Shown here one piece after another: positions 53,763-63,469 of a stretch of DNA of 64,000 nt. The notes under the pieces are model-generated. The model did no database searches. It was not told the DNA's origin and saw only the letters and a program-made list of their open reading frames with translations. The stretch is from Bacteroidota bacterium. GTDB taxonomy: Bacteria > Bacteroidota > Bacteroidia > B-17B0 > Aurantibacillaceae. The translations under genes were made by a program, and so were the position numbers. The stretch covers positions 62,001 to 126,000 of the forward strand of contig JADBXZ010000009.1 of NCBI GenBank assembly GCA_020403265.1. The letters are read 5' to 3'. Position 1 is the first letter of the stretch. Each line of letters opens with the position of its first letter.

Positions 53763-54443
53763 ATGCACGATAAAATTTTAGAAGCCATCGCCATTTCCAA
53801 GTACTTTCAAGATCCGGTCAGTGTTCAGGTATTAAAGGATGTTAGCTTTGATCTGTATAAAGGTGAATTTGTTTCAGTAATTGGTAAATCCGGTTGTGGT
53901 AAATCTACTTTACTTTATGTTCTTTCAACCATGGATACGGATTTCACAGGTGATTTATTAATTGATGGGGTAAGCACCAAAGGTTTTTCGGAAGCAAATT
54001 TGGCAAAAATCCGAAACGAAAAAATTGGATTCGTATTTCAGTTTCATTATTTATTGAACGAGTTTAGCGTGCTTGATAACGTGATGTTGCCCGGTTTAAA
54101 GCTTGGCAAATTTTCGAATGCCGAAGTAAAGGAACGCGCTTATGAAAAATTAAAGATTTTAGGCATTGAAAAGGAGGCGCTTAAAAAAGCAAATCAATTA
54201 TCCGGCGGGCAAAAACAACGGGTGGCCATTGCAAGAGCCTTAATTAACGACCCGCTTATTATAATGGGCGATGAGCCAACCGGTAATTTAGATAAAAAGA
54301 ATAGTGAAATTGTATTTGAGATTTTTGAGAATTTAGCTAAAGACCATAAACAAAGCTTATTAATAGTAACGCACGATAATGATTTTGCAGAAAGAACCCA
54401 TCGAATTATTGAAATGGAAGATGGCAGGGTAATCAAATCATAA
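53763..54443 (+). CDS. ABC transporter ATP-binding protein (LolD/MacB type)
   Basis: A 226-residue ATPase: Walker A GKSGCGKST, Q loop GFVFQFHYLLNEFS, signature NQLSGGQKQRVAIARAL, Walker B IIMGDEPTGNLDKK and H-loop IVTHDNDF. The Q-loop FQFHYLL pattern is typical of LolD/MacB ATPases. One base separates it from the permease stop. It powers export or lipoprotein handling together with the two genes before it. Confidence 0.93.
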   Translation: MHDKILEAIAISKYFQDPVSVQVLKDVSFDLYKGEFVSVIGKSGCGKSTLLYVLSTMDTDFTGDLLIDGVSTKGFSEANLAKIRNEKIGFVFQFHYLLNEFSVLDNVMLPGLKLGKFSNAEVKERAYEKLKILGIEKEALKKANQLSGGQKQRVAIARALINDPLIIMGDEPTGNLDKKNSEIVFEIFENLAKDHKQSLLIVTHDNDFAERTHRIIEMEDGRVIKS

Positions 54444-54463
54444 TTAAAATAATGTGACTAAGG

Positions 54464-54471
54464 TAGATTTG
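54464..54471 (+). promoter_or_regulatory. -7 promoter box (TAGATTTG) upstream of the SpoIIAA-like gene
   Basis: An exact TAnnTTTG match five bases before an ATG (54477) that opens a nine-codon frame. That frame ends in TGA at 54504-54506, overlapping the presumed CTG start of the SpoIIAA-like gene. Confidence 0.4.
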
Positions 54472-54502
54472 CTTTGATGGAAGTTTTTATTATCTTAGAA
54501 TT

Positions 54503-54940
54503 CTGAAACAGCCTTTATTTTATAAAGCTTCCGATATTATCCGAGAAGTTAGTACGGATACGATCAGACTTAGATTGTTAGGTCAATCTGTTATTCATTA
54601 TACTTATTTGGCAGGTGCTGAGGTTGAGATAAAGAATGCCATAATGAATCATGAATTATTTATGAACTTTGCACCTTCAAAACCCGGACTTATCATTGAT
54701 TCGGAGGATGGTTTGGTGCAAATTTCTACGGAGAGTGTGCGTTACATTAGGTCAATGGAACCATCGACGCCTTTAGTTGGAAGAGCATTTGTAACCAATT
54801 CTTTGGCGAATCAATTAATGATTTCCATCTTTTATAAGAAAACACCTTCTTTGTATCCGGTAAAAGTATTCCGTGATTATTTGAAGGCGTTGCAATGGTT
54901 ATTGGAATTGGAAAATAGAAAGTTTAAAGCTTTTAGTTAA
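54503..54940 (+). CDS. SpoIIAA-like (STAS-type) protein, start codon non-canonical
   Basis: A small protein of the SpoIIAA-like/DUF7793 kind. It shows a strand-helix pattern with VIHYTYLAGAEVEIKNA, LIIDSEDGLVQISTESVRYI, AFVTNSLANQLMISIFYKK and PVKVFRDYLKALQWLL. The ORF track starts at TTG 54575, but the frame is open upstream with family-like sequence (ASDIIREVSTDTIRL) and no ATG. CTG 54503 before AAA CAG is my best start (145 residues); ATT 54500 or a frameshift with the upstream nine-codon frame are alternatives. STAS proteins can be partners of SpoIIE phosphatases, such as the one at 40349, but a link is only suggested. Confidence 0.65.
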   Translation: MKQPLFYKASDIIREVSTDTIRLRLLGQSVIHYTYLAGAEVEIKNAIMNHELFMNFAPSKPGLIIDSEDGLVQISTESVRYIRSMEPSTPLVGRAFVTNSLANQLMISIFYKKTPSLYPVKVFRDYLKALQWLLELENRKFKAFS

Positions 54941-54951
54941 AACACTTCTTA

Positions 54952-55674
54952 TTAATCGTTTTCCTTTTCCTTATACTGATAGGTAATTTTAATGGTGGGA
55001 TTGTTCTCTTCCTTTAAATTTTCGGTGTGATTTTCCTCCCAATAATTATCAGTTGTTTCCTCTTCCTCTTCTTTGGGCCAGTAATAACCTGATGATCTGG
55101 GTCCTTCTTTACGATAATTATAGGCTACTAATGCCCCACTGATCGCTCCAAATAAATGCCCTTCCCAACTGATGCCTTGTTGAATTGGGAAGATGCCATG
55201 TGTAATACTTCCATACAGAAATACTACCAAGGCAGATATCACCATTAATCGTTTGTGTTTTCTTAGAATGCCGCTAAAGAATAAAAAACTCGAAAGTCCA
55301 TAAATAAGGGTGCTTGCGCCAATGTGGTAGTTAGGATTTTCAGAGCTGTTTCTACCGCCAATCCAAAGCCAAATACCACTTATAATCCAAATCCAGATAA
55401 ATGCTTGCTTGGCAATTTTTTTGTAAAAATCAAACAACAACATTCCTAATACCAAAATTGGCAGTGAGTTGGAGGTAATATGCTCTAAATCCCCATGAAT
55501 AAAAACAGACGAAAAAACACCTTTTATGCCTTCAAGATCTCTTGGTAGCACGCCATATTTATAGTAATTTAATTGATAATACTGGTTTAGGAAAAATAAA
55601 ATCCAGCATATTGATAAAAACAGCAATGGCCATTTTGCTACATAAACTATTTTTTTTCTTAGGTAATTTTTCAA
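54952..55674 (-). CDS. Rhomboid family intramembrane serine protease
   Basis: A 240-residue protein with about six helices. SSVFIHGDLEHITSNSLPILVLG gives the family HxxxN region, YHIGASTLIYGLSSF contains the catalytic serine (GAS), and GISWEGHLFGAISG holds the catalytic histidine. A charged Glu-rich cytoplasmic tail follows (EEEEETTDNYWEEN). Rhomboids cleave transmembrane segments; the substrate is unknown. The only N-terminal start is TTG 55674 (MKNYLRKK). It is convergent with the SpoIIAA-like gene and has no partner. Confidence 0.93.
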   Translation of the reverse strand: MKNYLRKKIVYVAKWPLLFLSICWILFFLNQYYQLNYYKYGVLPRDLEGIKGVFSSVFIHGDLEHITSNSLPILVLGMLLFDFYKKIAKQAFIWIWIISGIWLWIGGRNSSENPNYHIGASTLIYGLSSFLFFSGILRKHKRLMVISALVVFLYGSITHGIFPIQQGISWEGHLFGAISGALVAYNYRKEGPRSSGYYWPKEEEEETTDNYWEENHTENLKEENNPTIKITYQYKEKEND

Positions 55675-55794
55675 TTTAATAATGCTTTGGGTGTTGATTC
55701 AAAGCTATATTCAAGCCAAACAACAAACGTTAATTAAATTAGCTTTAATTGATTTGTGCACAAATAAAATTGAAATGAAATGCGGAATTATTAA

Positions 55795-56448
55795 TTACTC
55801 CCGCTCGTCGATGATTTGGTCAGGTTTTAAACCTTTAGTGTCAAACACAAACAAATTGTCAGCAAGCGCTAAATTCGGCTTAATACCCTTAAGTTCATAA
55901 ACTTGTTTGGTGCCGTCTTTCATTATCATTTTAATTTGAGATACTTGTTTTTTAGCTTTATCTACATATAATTTTATGGTGTGAAATTTTTTCTTTTCAG
56001 GTTTATCAGCAGGGTACAAATCAATAACAGAACAAGTTACTGTTCCCACTTTCTCTTCTTTGTCAAATTTATATTTGTAACCGGTTTCATATAATGTAAA
56101 AAGTTTGCTAGGGTTTAACTGATCTTCGTTTTTACCATCAAAATTTTTGATAGTCACTTCTTTTGCATCTTTATTGTAATTCCATAGCGTTTTGCTATCA
56201 CATACGATTGTATTTCCCGGAATTTCAAGTTTAAACTTTTCTCCTTTTATTTGAACTTTCCCGTTTTGTTTTTCAGTTTGTTTTCCATCTTTATTTAACA
56301 TCGTAAACACATAATCCGCGGAAATCGTTTTGTAAGTTTTAGTTGTTTTGCTTAAATCATCCAAAATAGTTTTCGCTTTTGGATCCTGATCTTGAGCGTG
56401 AATTGTTATGCCGGAAAGCAAAATTAAATTTAAAATTATTTTTTTCAT
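55795..56448 (-). CDS. lolA: LolA-like outer-membrane lipoprotein carrier protein
   Basis: A 217-residue periplasmic protein with signal LNLILLSGITIHAQ. It has the half-barrel pattern of LolA (YKTISADYVFTMLNKDG, GKVQIKGEKFKLEIPGNTIVCDSKTLWNYNKDAKEVTI) and the C-terminal FVFDTKGLKPDQIIDER. LolA takes lipoproteins from the LolCDE exporter to the outer membrane. It follows ftsK on the same strand, 62 bases downstream. The nearby MacB/LolD-type ABC genes are interesting but lie on the other strand. Symbol by homology. Confidence 0.87.
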   Translation of the reverse strand: MKKIILNLILLSGITIHAQDQDPKAKTILDDLSKTTKTYKTISADYVFTMLNKDGKQTEKQNGKVQIKGEKFKLEIPGNTIVCDSKTLWNYNKDAKEVTIKNFDGKNEDQLNPSKLFTLYETGYKYKFDKEEKVGTVTCSVIDLYPADKPEKKKFHTIKLYVDKAKKQVSQIKMIMKDGTKQVYELKGIKPNLALADNLFVFDTKGLKPDQIIDERE

Positions 56449-56459
56449 TAGTTAGGGTG

Positions 56460-56467
56460 CAAAATTA
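56460..56467 (-). promoter_or_regulatory. -7 promoter box (TAATTTTG) for lolA
   Basis: An exact TAnnTTTG match on the minus strand, 11 bases before the ATG at 56448, in the 62-bp gap after ftsK. Confidence 0.45.
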
Positions 56468-56510
56468 GTATCAATTAGACATGAATAATGCCAATTAGTT
56501 TAAAGTTCGA

Positions 56511-59207
56511 CTATTTATTTCTTAAATTTTGTAAAATTGACTCCAAATGCATCATGTCCTTGCATAAAACTTCTCGCGCTTTACTTCCTTCGAAAGGACC
56601 AATAATGCCGGCAGCTTCAAGCTGATCAACAATTCTACCTGCCCTATTATAGCCTAATTTCAGCTTTCGCTGTAAAAAGGAGGCGCTTCCTTGTTGGAAT
56701 TGAACAACCAATTTTGCTGCATCATCAAACATTTTATCCCTCTCTGTCAAATCAATTTCTTCTTTTCCATTGGAACCGTCTTCTCCAACATATTCAGGCA
56801 ATAAAAAGGCAGTAGGGTAAGCGCGTTGTCCACCAATAAAATCTGTAATTTTTTCAACTTCCGGTGTGTCAACAAACGCACATTGAATCCTAACTAGATC
56901 ATTACCTGTGCTCAAAAGCATGTCGCCACGACCAATCAACTGATCTGCCCCACCTGCATCTAAAATAGTTCTGCTGTCGATTTTGCTGGTCACTCTAAAG
57001 GCAATACGGGCAGGGAAATTGGCTTTAATTGTACCGGTAATGATGTTAACTGATGGTCTTTGTGTAGCTATAATTAAATGAATACCAATGGCCCTGGCCA
57101 GCTGTGCCAATCTTGCAATTGGCGTTTCAACTTCTTTGCCCGCAGTCATAATTAAATCTGCAAACTCGTCAACTACCAAAACGATGTAAGGTAAGTATTT
57201 GTGACCATCATTTGGATTTAATTTACGGGCAATAAATTTTGCGTTGTATTCTTTAATGTTTCTAACCTGCGCATCTTCCAGTAAGGCATAACGATTGTCC
57301 ATCTCAATGCATAAGGAATTGAGGGTATGAATAACCTTTGTATTGTCTGTAATAATAGCATCTTCTGCATTCGGTAATTTAGCTAAAAAGTGACGTTCTA
57401 TTTTCTTGAACAATGTTAGTTCTACTTTTTTTGGATCAACCAAAACAAATTTAACCTGAGCCGGATGCTTTTTGTAAAGAAGTGAAACGAGCACAGCATT
57501 TAAGCCAACAGATTTACCTTGCCCGGTAGCACCAGCCATCAAGAGATGCGGCATTTTTGCCAAGTCAGCAATAAAAATTTCATTGCTGATAGTTTTCCCT
57601 AATGCTATTGGCAATTCAAAATTAGAATTATTGAATTTTTCTGAGGCCAAAATATTTTTCATTGGCACCATTTCAGGGTTTTGATTAGGCACCTCAATAC
57701 CAATGGTTCCCTTACCCGGAATTGGCGCAATAATACGAATTCCTAGAGCTGCAAGACTTAATGCGATGTCGTCTTCCAAATTTTTTATTTTACTTATACG
57801 AACACCTGCCGCAGGCACAATTTCGTATAAAGTAACTGTTGGACCAACGGTTGCGCTGATGCGTTCTATTTCAATTCCAAAATTCTTAAGGGTATTAATG
57901 ATTTTATCCTTATTAGCAACAAGCTCTTCCTGTGTAACTTTTCCTTTACTGTCGCCGTAATCTTGTAAAAGATCAAATGCAGGGAATTGATAGGAGCCCA
58001 AGTCTAAAGTTGGATCATATTCTCCGAATTGCTCAACCAATTGTTGCGCTTTGTTTTCTTCACTTAAAACTTCATCTTTATTTACAGGTTGCTCTATTTG
58101 AAACTCAGGTTCCGAATCCTTTTTTTCGTCAACTACACTAGGAGGAATTTCTTTAGTTTCACTTGGGATATCAATTGGTGTTACTTCTTGTTCAACTGTA
58201 AATGGAATATCCTCTGTTTTTTGAATAATGCTATCTTGCCCCGGTGGCGTGATTTCTAGTACAGTTGGTTTTGTCGTATTCGGATCAATCTTTTCTATAA
58301 TTAAATCGTCGCCTTTTTGTTTAATTTCGAAGTTGAGCAAGGCTTCCTCCTCCTCTGGCGTGAGTTTTAATTCCTTTGTTTCATTAAAGGCATGGTTATA
58401 CTCCCTTATAGCTTTATTACTTTCTGTCTCCGGTAAAATCACTTCATTTTCAATTTCTTCATCATTTTCAATAACCGGCTTTGAAGGGAGTTTAAAATTA
58501 AGATTGATGCTTAATACCAAGAAAGTTAACATGCTGAACCCGAGCAGTGCTAACAAACCAACATTACCAACATAGTTACTAATGGCTTCATTAACAAAGT
58601 AACCGAAACCGCCACCCATAAAAAATAGATTTTCTTTAAAAAAATAACCCATTAACATGGATGACCAAACCATTAAGAACAGCCATTTAGCGTTAAACGA
58701 ACTGATGTTGATGAATTTTTTCTTGGTCATCTTTTGTAAACCATACATAAAAACTACCGGAACCAAAAAGAAGGAAGCTGCTCCAAATCCCTTGTAAATA
58801 AGCTTATGAGAAATTAGAGCCCCAATTTTCCCTAGCCAATTAGTTACTTTAGTCTCATTAGAAAACAGACTATCACTCAACACTTTATCCTGATCAACAT
58901 CCCAAGTAAAAAAATAAGAAGTGAAGGCAATGGCTAAATAAAAAGCGGAAAGCGCTAGGGTTAAACCAATTACTTTTTGAGATTGTTCGCTTAAATAAAA
59001 GTTCTTGGCAACCTCCCAACGTTGTTTAAAGGTTATTTTATTTTTAATAGGTTCACTAACATTAGCAGACTGTGTTTTGTTTTTCGACTTGTTTTTTTTC
59101 GAATCAGATTTTTTATTCTCATCTGATTCAGGAGCAGTTTTACTAGCTTTCGATTCCTTTTCTTCAGGAATTTCATCGTTTACTTTTGCCCTAAATTTAT
59201 TACTCAT
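56511..59207 (-). CDS. ftsK: DNA translocase FtsK/SpoIIIE
   Basis: An 898-residue motor for chromosome segregation at the septum. A lysine/serine-rich N-terminus leads to four membrane helices (about residues 80-250), then an acidic linker rich in Glu and Pro. The motor follows: alpha domain, beta domain with Walker A LLMAGATGQGKSVGLNAVL and Walker B IVLVVDEFADLIM, and LIIATQRPSVNIITGTIKANFP. A C-terminal gamma winged helix (SFLQRKLKLGYNRAGRIVDQLE) reads KOPS-type sequences. I start at ATG 59207 (MSNKFRAKVN); the upstream 39 codons of the track overlap the divergent gene. Full length and intact. Confidence 0.95.
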   Translation of the reverse strand: MSNKFRAKVNDEIPEEKESKASKTAPESDENKKSDSKKNKSKNKTQSANVSEPIKNKITFKQRWEVAKNFYLSEQSQKVIGLTLALSAFYLAIAFTSYFFTWDVDQDKVLSDSLFSNETKVTNWLGKIGALISHKLIYKGFGAASFFLVPVVFMYGLQKMTKKKFINISSFNAKWLFLMVWSSMLMGYFFKENLFFMGGGFGYFVNEAISNYVGNVGLLALLGFSMLTFLVLSINLNFKLPSKPVIENDEEIENEVILPETESNKAIREYNHAFNETKELKLTPEEEEALLNFEIKQKGDDLIIEKIDPNTTKPTVLEITPPGQDSIIQKTEDIPFTVEQEVTPIDIPSETKEIPPSVVDEKKDSEPEFQIEQPVNKDEVLSEENKAQQLVEQFGEYDPTLDLGSYQFPAFDLLQDYGDSKGKVTQEELVANKDKIINTLKNFGIEIERISATVGPTVTLYEIVPAAGVRISKIKNLEDDIALSLAALGIRIIAPIPGKGTIGIEVPNQNPEMVPMKNILASEKFNNSNFELPIALGKTISNEIFIADLAKMPHLLMAGATGQGKSVGLNAVLVSLLYKKHPAQVKFVLVDPKKVELTLFKKIERHFLAKLPNAEDAIITDNTKVIHTLNSLCIEMDNRYALLEDAQVRNIKEYNAKFIARKLNPNDGHKYLPYIVLVVDEFADLIMTAGKEVETPIARLAQLARAIGIHLIIATQRPSVNIITGTIKANFPARIAFRVTSKIDSRTILDAGGADQLIGRGDMLLSTGNDLVRIQCAFVDTPEVEKITDFIGGQRAYPTAFLLPEYVGEDGSNGKEEIDLTERDKMFDDAAKLVVQFQQGSASFLQRKLKLGYNRAGRIVDQLEAAGIIGPFEGSKAREVLCKDMMHLESILQNLRNK

Positions 59208-59309
59208 AACTACTAAAATTAAGAGATTTATGTTTAGAATAAATTTCCTTGAAAACAATCTTTTTAACTGCCGGATGTTAATCAAAAAATGCGTATTATT
59301 GAACTGTAT

Positions 59310-61193
59310 ATGGGTAAAAAACATTTAATAATTGGCCTATTTTATGTAAGCTTTTTCTTTCAGATAAATGCTCAATATAATGATAGTGCTTGGGTAGTTA
59401 ATAATTACAATAAAAGCGAAATTTTAATAAGTGCCAGAGATGGCATTAAATTGTTTACATGTATTTATGCGCCAAAGGATGAAAGTAAAAAACATCCAAT
59501 TTTGATGATGAGAACACCTTATTCCTGCTCACCATATGGTTTGTCTAATTTTTCGCCAAGATTATATAAAACGCATTGGCTTAATTACTTGAAACTGGGC
59601 TACATTATTGTGATGCAGGATGTGAGAGGCAGATACATGAGTGAAGGAGAGTTTGTTGATGTTAGACCTTTTATAACAAATAAACAAAGCAATACTCAAA
59701 TTGATGAAGCTTCAGACACTTATGATGTTGTGGACTGGTTAGTGAAGAATATACCTCATAACAATGGGCGCGTTGGCGTTTTCGGAATTTCTTATCCCGG
59801 ATTTTATAGTACAATGGCTGCTTTGAGTAATCACCCGGCCATTAAGGCAGTTAGTCCGCAAGCGCCTGTTACAGAATGGTTCCTTGGTGACGATTTCCAT
59901 CATAATGGTGCTTTTGCGTTAATGGATGGATTTAACTTCTATTCAAGCTTTGGAAAACCACATCCAAAACCAACAACTGAACATGAAAAGGGTTTTGATT
60001 TTCCTGAAAAAGATGCCTATAACTTCTACTTAAAACAAGGAGCAATTCAAAATCTTGGGAAATATATGACCGGGATTCAGTTTTGGACAGACTTAATGAA
60101 TCATCCAAATTACGATGAATGGTGGAAGGCCCGTGATGCAAGGAGAGCATGCAAGGACATTAAGCCTGCGATGATGATAGTTGGAGGCACCTTTGATGCT
60201 GAAGATTGTTACGGAGCTTGGAATTTATACAAGGCAATTGAAGAGCAATCTAAATTAACTACTAATAAAATTGTAATGGGTCCATGGTTCCATGGGGGCT
60301 GGCACAGAGGTGATGGTTCAAGTTTGGGTAATGTAAGATTTGAAAGTAAGACTGCTATACGTTATCAAACACAAATGGAACTCGGCTTTTTTGAACATTA
60401 TTTGAATAACGGCCCAATTACAGATGTTCCGGAAGAGGCCTCTATTTTCTTTACAGGTGAAAATAAATGGCGATTTTTTAGCGAGTGGCCTACAAAGAAT
60501 GTTATAAATACACCAATTTATTTTGTATCGAATCGTAAATTAAGTTTTAATAAAGAACCCTCTACAACTAATTTTTATAGGTATCAAAGTGATCCTAATA
60601 AACCGGTGCCTTATGCAGATGGTGTTCATTTAAACAGAACTCGTGAATATATGATTGATGATCAGCGTTTTGCAGCTAAGCGGCCTGATGTGTTAGTTTT
60701 TGAAACAGATGTTTTGACTGATAATTTAACATTAGGTGGCCCGCTAACTGCTGAGCTTTTGGTGAGTTTATCTACAACAGATGCAGATTTTGTAGTTAAA
60801 TTGATTGATGTTTTTCCTGATGATTTTAAATACAGTGATTCGATTTGCTGCAAAGGCGTAAAAAACGAAACAGAAATGGCAGGATATCAGATGTTAGTAA
60901 GAGGAGAAATAATGCGAGGGCGTTACAGAACAAGTTTCGAAAAACCAACCGCATTTGTGCCAAACAAAATTGAGAAGGTAAAGTTTGTTTTGCCTGATGT
61001 AGCACATACTTTTAAAAAGGGGCACAAATTAATGATACAAATACAAAGCAGTTGGTTCCCTTTGTTTGATAGGAATCCTCAGAAATTTGTAGACATTTAC
61101 AAATGTGATGATAAAGATTTTACATTAAGTGAGGTAAAAGTGTATGCCAATAAAATTAATGCAAGTAATGTTATTTTGCCAATTATAAAGTAA
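59310..61193 (+). CDS. CocE/NonD-type X-Pro dipeptidyl-peptidase-like hydrolase (S15), exported
   Basis: A 627-residue secreted hydrolase. The signal peptide is IIGLFYVSFFFQINAQ; I start at ATG 59310 because it places this directly after a basic MGKKH, while ATG 59289 is seven codons earlier. The alpha/beta hydrolase core has VMQDVRGRYMSEGEF, the nucleophile in VFGISYPGFYS (GISYPG), the aspartate near GTFDAEDC and histidine in PWFHGGWHRGDG. The C-terminal jelly roll (DVLVFETDVLTDNLTLGGP) is typical of X-Pro/CocE acyl hydrolases. The natural substrate may be a peptide or ester. Confidence 0.9.
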   Translation: MGKKHLIIGLFYVSFFFQINAQYNDSAWVVNNYNKSEILISARDGIKLFTCIYAPKDESKKHPILMMRTPYSCSPYGLSNFSPRLYKTHWLNYLKLGYIIVMQDVRGRYMSEGEFVDVRPFITNKQSNTQIDEASDTYDVVDWLVKNIPHNNGRVGVFGISYPGFYSTMAALSNHPAIKAVSPQAPVTEWFLGDDFHHNGAFALMDGFNFYSSFGKPHPKPTTEHEKGFDFPEKDAYNFYLKQGAIQNLGKYMTGIQFWTDLMNHPNYDEWWKARDARRACKDIKPAMMIVGGTFDAEDCYGAWNLYKAIEEQSKLTTNKIVMGPWFHGGWHRGDGSSLGNVRFESKTAIRYQTQMELGFFEHYLNNGPITDVPEEASIFFTGENKWRFFSEWPTKNVINTPIYFVSNRKLSFNKEPSTTNFYRYQSDPNKPVPYADGVHLNRTREYMIDDQRFAAKRPDVLVFETDVLTDNLTLGGPLTAELLVSLSTTDADFVVKLIDVFPDDFKYSDSICCKGVKNETEMAGYQMLVRGEIMRGRYRTSFEKPTAFVPNKIEKVKFVLPDVAHTFKKGHKLMIQIQSSWFPLFDRNPQKFVDIYKCDDKDFTLSEVKVYANKINASNVILPIIK

Positions 61194-61221
61194 CAATAGT
61201 CAGGTAGGTTGTTTAGCATTA

Positions 61222-63441
61222 ATGAGTAATTTCAAACATAAAATAAAATCAGATAGAGGGATTTGTTGGTTATTGTTATTAGCCTCTTCAATTTATTATA
61301 CAGGTTATTTTAGTAAAGTAATTTTGCACCTTAATGATGTCTTATCATGTTGGGATGGTGACGCAATTAAAAATTATTACACTTTTATATATTATATTAC
61401 TATTAATCCGGGTTGGATTAGTTTTAACGGATTAAATTATCCCTTTGGAGAACAATTAGTATATACCGATTGTATTCCTTTGTTAGCAGCAACTTTAAAA
61501 TTGTTACCATTTACGCATGATTATGCAATTGGTATTCTTCATTTTTTGATTTTTTTCTCTCACGCAATTACCTCTGTTATTATTTTTAAAACAGCTCGTT
61601 TATTGGGTTTAAATCAAATTGGTAGTGCCTTACTTGGTTTTTCTTTAATGCTACTTTCGCCGCAACTATTGCGAATTGATTATGGGCACTTTGCACAAAC
61701 CTTCGGATGTATCATTCCTTTCTTAATATATCTGTTGGTTGTTTATTTTAAGTCTTTAAAAAGAAAGTATATTGTTTTAATAGGGGTTTACATTTTGCTA
61801 ACTTACTTTATTCACCCGTATACAGGTTTTGGTTTAAGTTTATTTACTATTATTTCTTTAACTCTTTTCGAATTATTTATAAATAAGCAACGTATTGCCG
61901 AAAAAATTTTAAACATTTTTACCTCATCAATCATTCCAACTATTTTATTTAAAGTCTTTATGATTCTAACAGACACACATGTTGGCAGAACTGAGTCTCC
62001 TTTTGGTAAAACTGTTCATATCGCCAATATTCAATCGATTTTTGTGCCAAGACAGGGCCCATTTAAATCATTTTTGGAGCAAATTTACGGCTCTGAAATA
62101 CCGGATGTTGAGGGGTTATGTTACATGGGTTTATTATTTCCTGTTTTGATCATTGTAAGTTGTGTTGTATTAATTATCAAATTTAAGTCAATCAGCGCCC
62201 CACCAAAAATTTTATTCATATCAGGGTTCATGCTATTACTTTTTTCTTTTGGAATTCAAAACAATTTAATGGAATTAGTTAATGTTAAGTTAAACTTCAT
62301 TAACCAATTTAGGGCATTGGGTCGTTTTGCTTGGTTTTTCTATTATTCGCTGCCTATTGCTGCATTGCTAATCCTGAAGGACGGTCTGAATTCATTTGGA
62401 TTCATAAAAGAAAGATTCATAACAAATACACTTTTAGTTGCTTGCTTATTTGTTAACATTATTGATGCTCATTATTATTTTAAGTATATAGATGGCTTAG
62501 TATTTAATAAGAGCAACATTTATAAATTTGAAAACTTAAACTTAGCTGAAAAAAGTCTTGTAAAGAATATAGAGTCAAAAAAATTCCAAGCTATTTTTCC
62601 AATACCATTTTATCAGTATAGCAGCGAAATTTTTGAACTTGACAGAGATGGATTTGAATCAGCTCATTTAGCGATGTTATTGTCTTATCACACTAAATTA
62701 CCTTTAATGAGTTTTCATTCAGCCAGAATTTCAGGGGTTGAGGCAAGACATAAAATGGATTTATTAAATATTTATTCTCCGCATCACGATTCGATTTTAA
62801 GTTTATTGACTCATCACTCTATTGCTTGCGTTAAATATCGCAAAGCAAACAAGCCGGATGAAAATAGACTGTTTCGAAACGCTCCTATTTTATACAGTGA
62901 TAGTGTTTATCAACTTTATGAAATTAATAAAGAAAGCTTTAATTTTAAATTAGCAGAACAAAATCAAAAAAATTATTTTTCTATTGATTCCATGTCATAT
63001 AGAAGTGATTCATTAATTTTCACGCATTTAGGCAGCGAAGCATTTTATAATTCTGCTAAAATTCAAGGATATGAAAAATTATTTGTTATAGAGCCCGGTT
63101 CAGTGCTTCCTGGTGATTATGTTGTTAGTTTTCATTATTGTTTTAAAGAGAAGAATCTTGATAACATTCATTGTCATTTTATTATAGAGGAGACGGATGT
63201 GAATAAAACTGCAATTTGGAGTTTATTTAATTCAGTAAGGCGATCACATAGTTATTCGAATTTTTTTGTGTATGAACAAAATTTCAGAATAGAAAAGAAC
63301 AGAAAGTATGTTTTGTTCTTAAATGGACCAGGGAAAGGTGAATTCTATATTCGAAATTTATTACTCCGACCAGAACGACTTAATGTATATTTTAAGAGAG
63401 ACCCTGAACATCCATTACTTGTTAATAACTATCCGTTTTAA
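61222..63441 (+). CDS. Large polytopic membrane protein, putative GT-C glycosyltransferase
   Basis: A 739-residue protein with about ten to twelve hydrophobic helices in the first 420 residues and a soluble C-terminal region of about 320 residues. An early loop contains LSCWDGDAIKNYY, whose acidic pair resembles the catalytic loop of GT-C enzymes. FRALGRFAWFFYYSLPI is a motif of such membrane families. The C-terminal part ends with a beta-sandwich-like region. A GT2 gene follows after 28 bases, so a role in lipid-linked sugar transfer is plausible. I do not recognise a named family. Confidence 0.6.
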   Translation: MSNFKHKIKSDRGICWLLLLASSIYYTGYFSKVILHLNDVLSCWDGDAIKNYYTFIYYITINPGWISFNGLNYPFGEQLVYTDCIPLLAATLKLLPFTHDYAIGILHFLIFFSHAITSVIIFKTARLLGLNQIGSALLGFSLMLLSPQLLRIDYGHFAQTFGCIIPFLIYLLVVYFKSLKRKYIVLIGVYILLTYFIHPYTGFGLSLFTIISLTLFELFINKQRIAEKILNIFTSSIIPTILFKVFMILTDTHVGRTESPFGKTVHIANIQSIFVPRQGPFKSFLEQIYGSEIPDVEGLCYMGLLFPVLIIVSCVVLIIKFKSISAPPKILFISGFMLLLFSFGIQNNLMELVNVKLNFINQFRALGRFAWFFYYSLPIAALLILKDGLNSFGFIKERFITNTLLVACLFVNIIDAHYYFKYIDGLVFNKSNIYKFENLNLAEKSLVKNIESKKFQAIFPIPFYQYSSEIFELDRDGFESAHLAMLLSYHTKLPLMSFHSARISGVEARHKMDLLNIYSPHHDSILSLLTHHSIACVKYRKANKPDENRLFRNAPILYSDSVYQLYEINKESFNFKLAEQNQKNYFSIDSMSYRSDSLIFTHLGSEAFYNSAKIQGYEKLFVIEPGSVLPGDYVVSFHYCFKEKNLDNIHCHFIIEETDVNKTAIWSLFNSVRRSHSYSNFFVYEQNFRIEKNRKYVLFLNGPGKGEFYIRNLLLRPERLNVYFKRDPEHPLLVNNYPF

Positions 63442-63451
63442 TAATTTTGAT

Positions 63452-63459
63452 TAAATTTG
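63452..63459 (+). promoter_or_regulatory. -7 promoter box (TAAATTTG) in front of the GT2 gene
   Basis: An exact TAnnTTTG match, ten bases before TTG 63470. A second match, TAATTTTG, lies at 63442-63449, so either could be used. Both fall just after the stop of the large membrane protein. Confidence 0.35.
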
Positions 63460-63469
63460 AAAGAATAAA

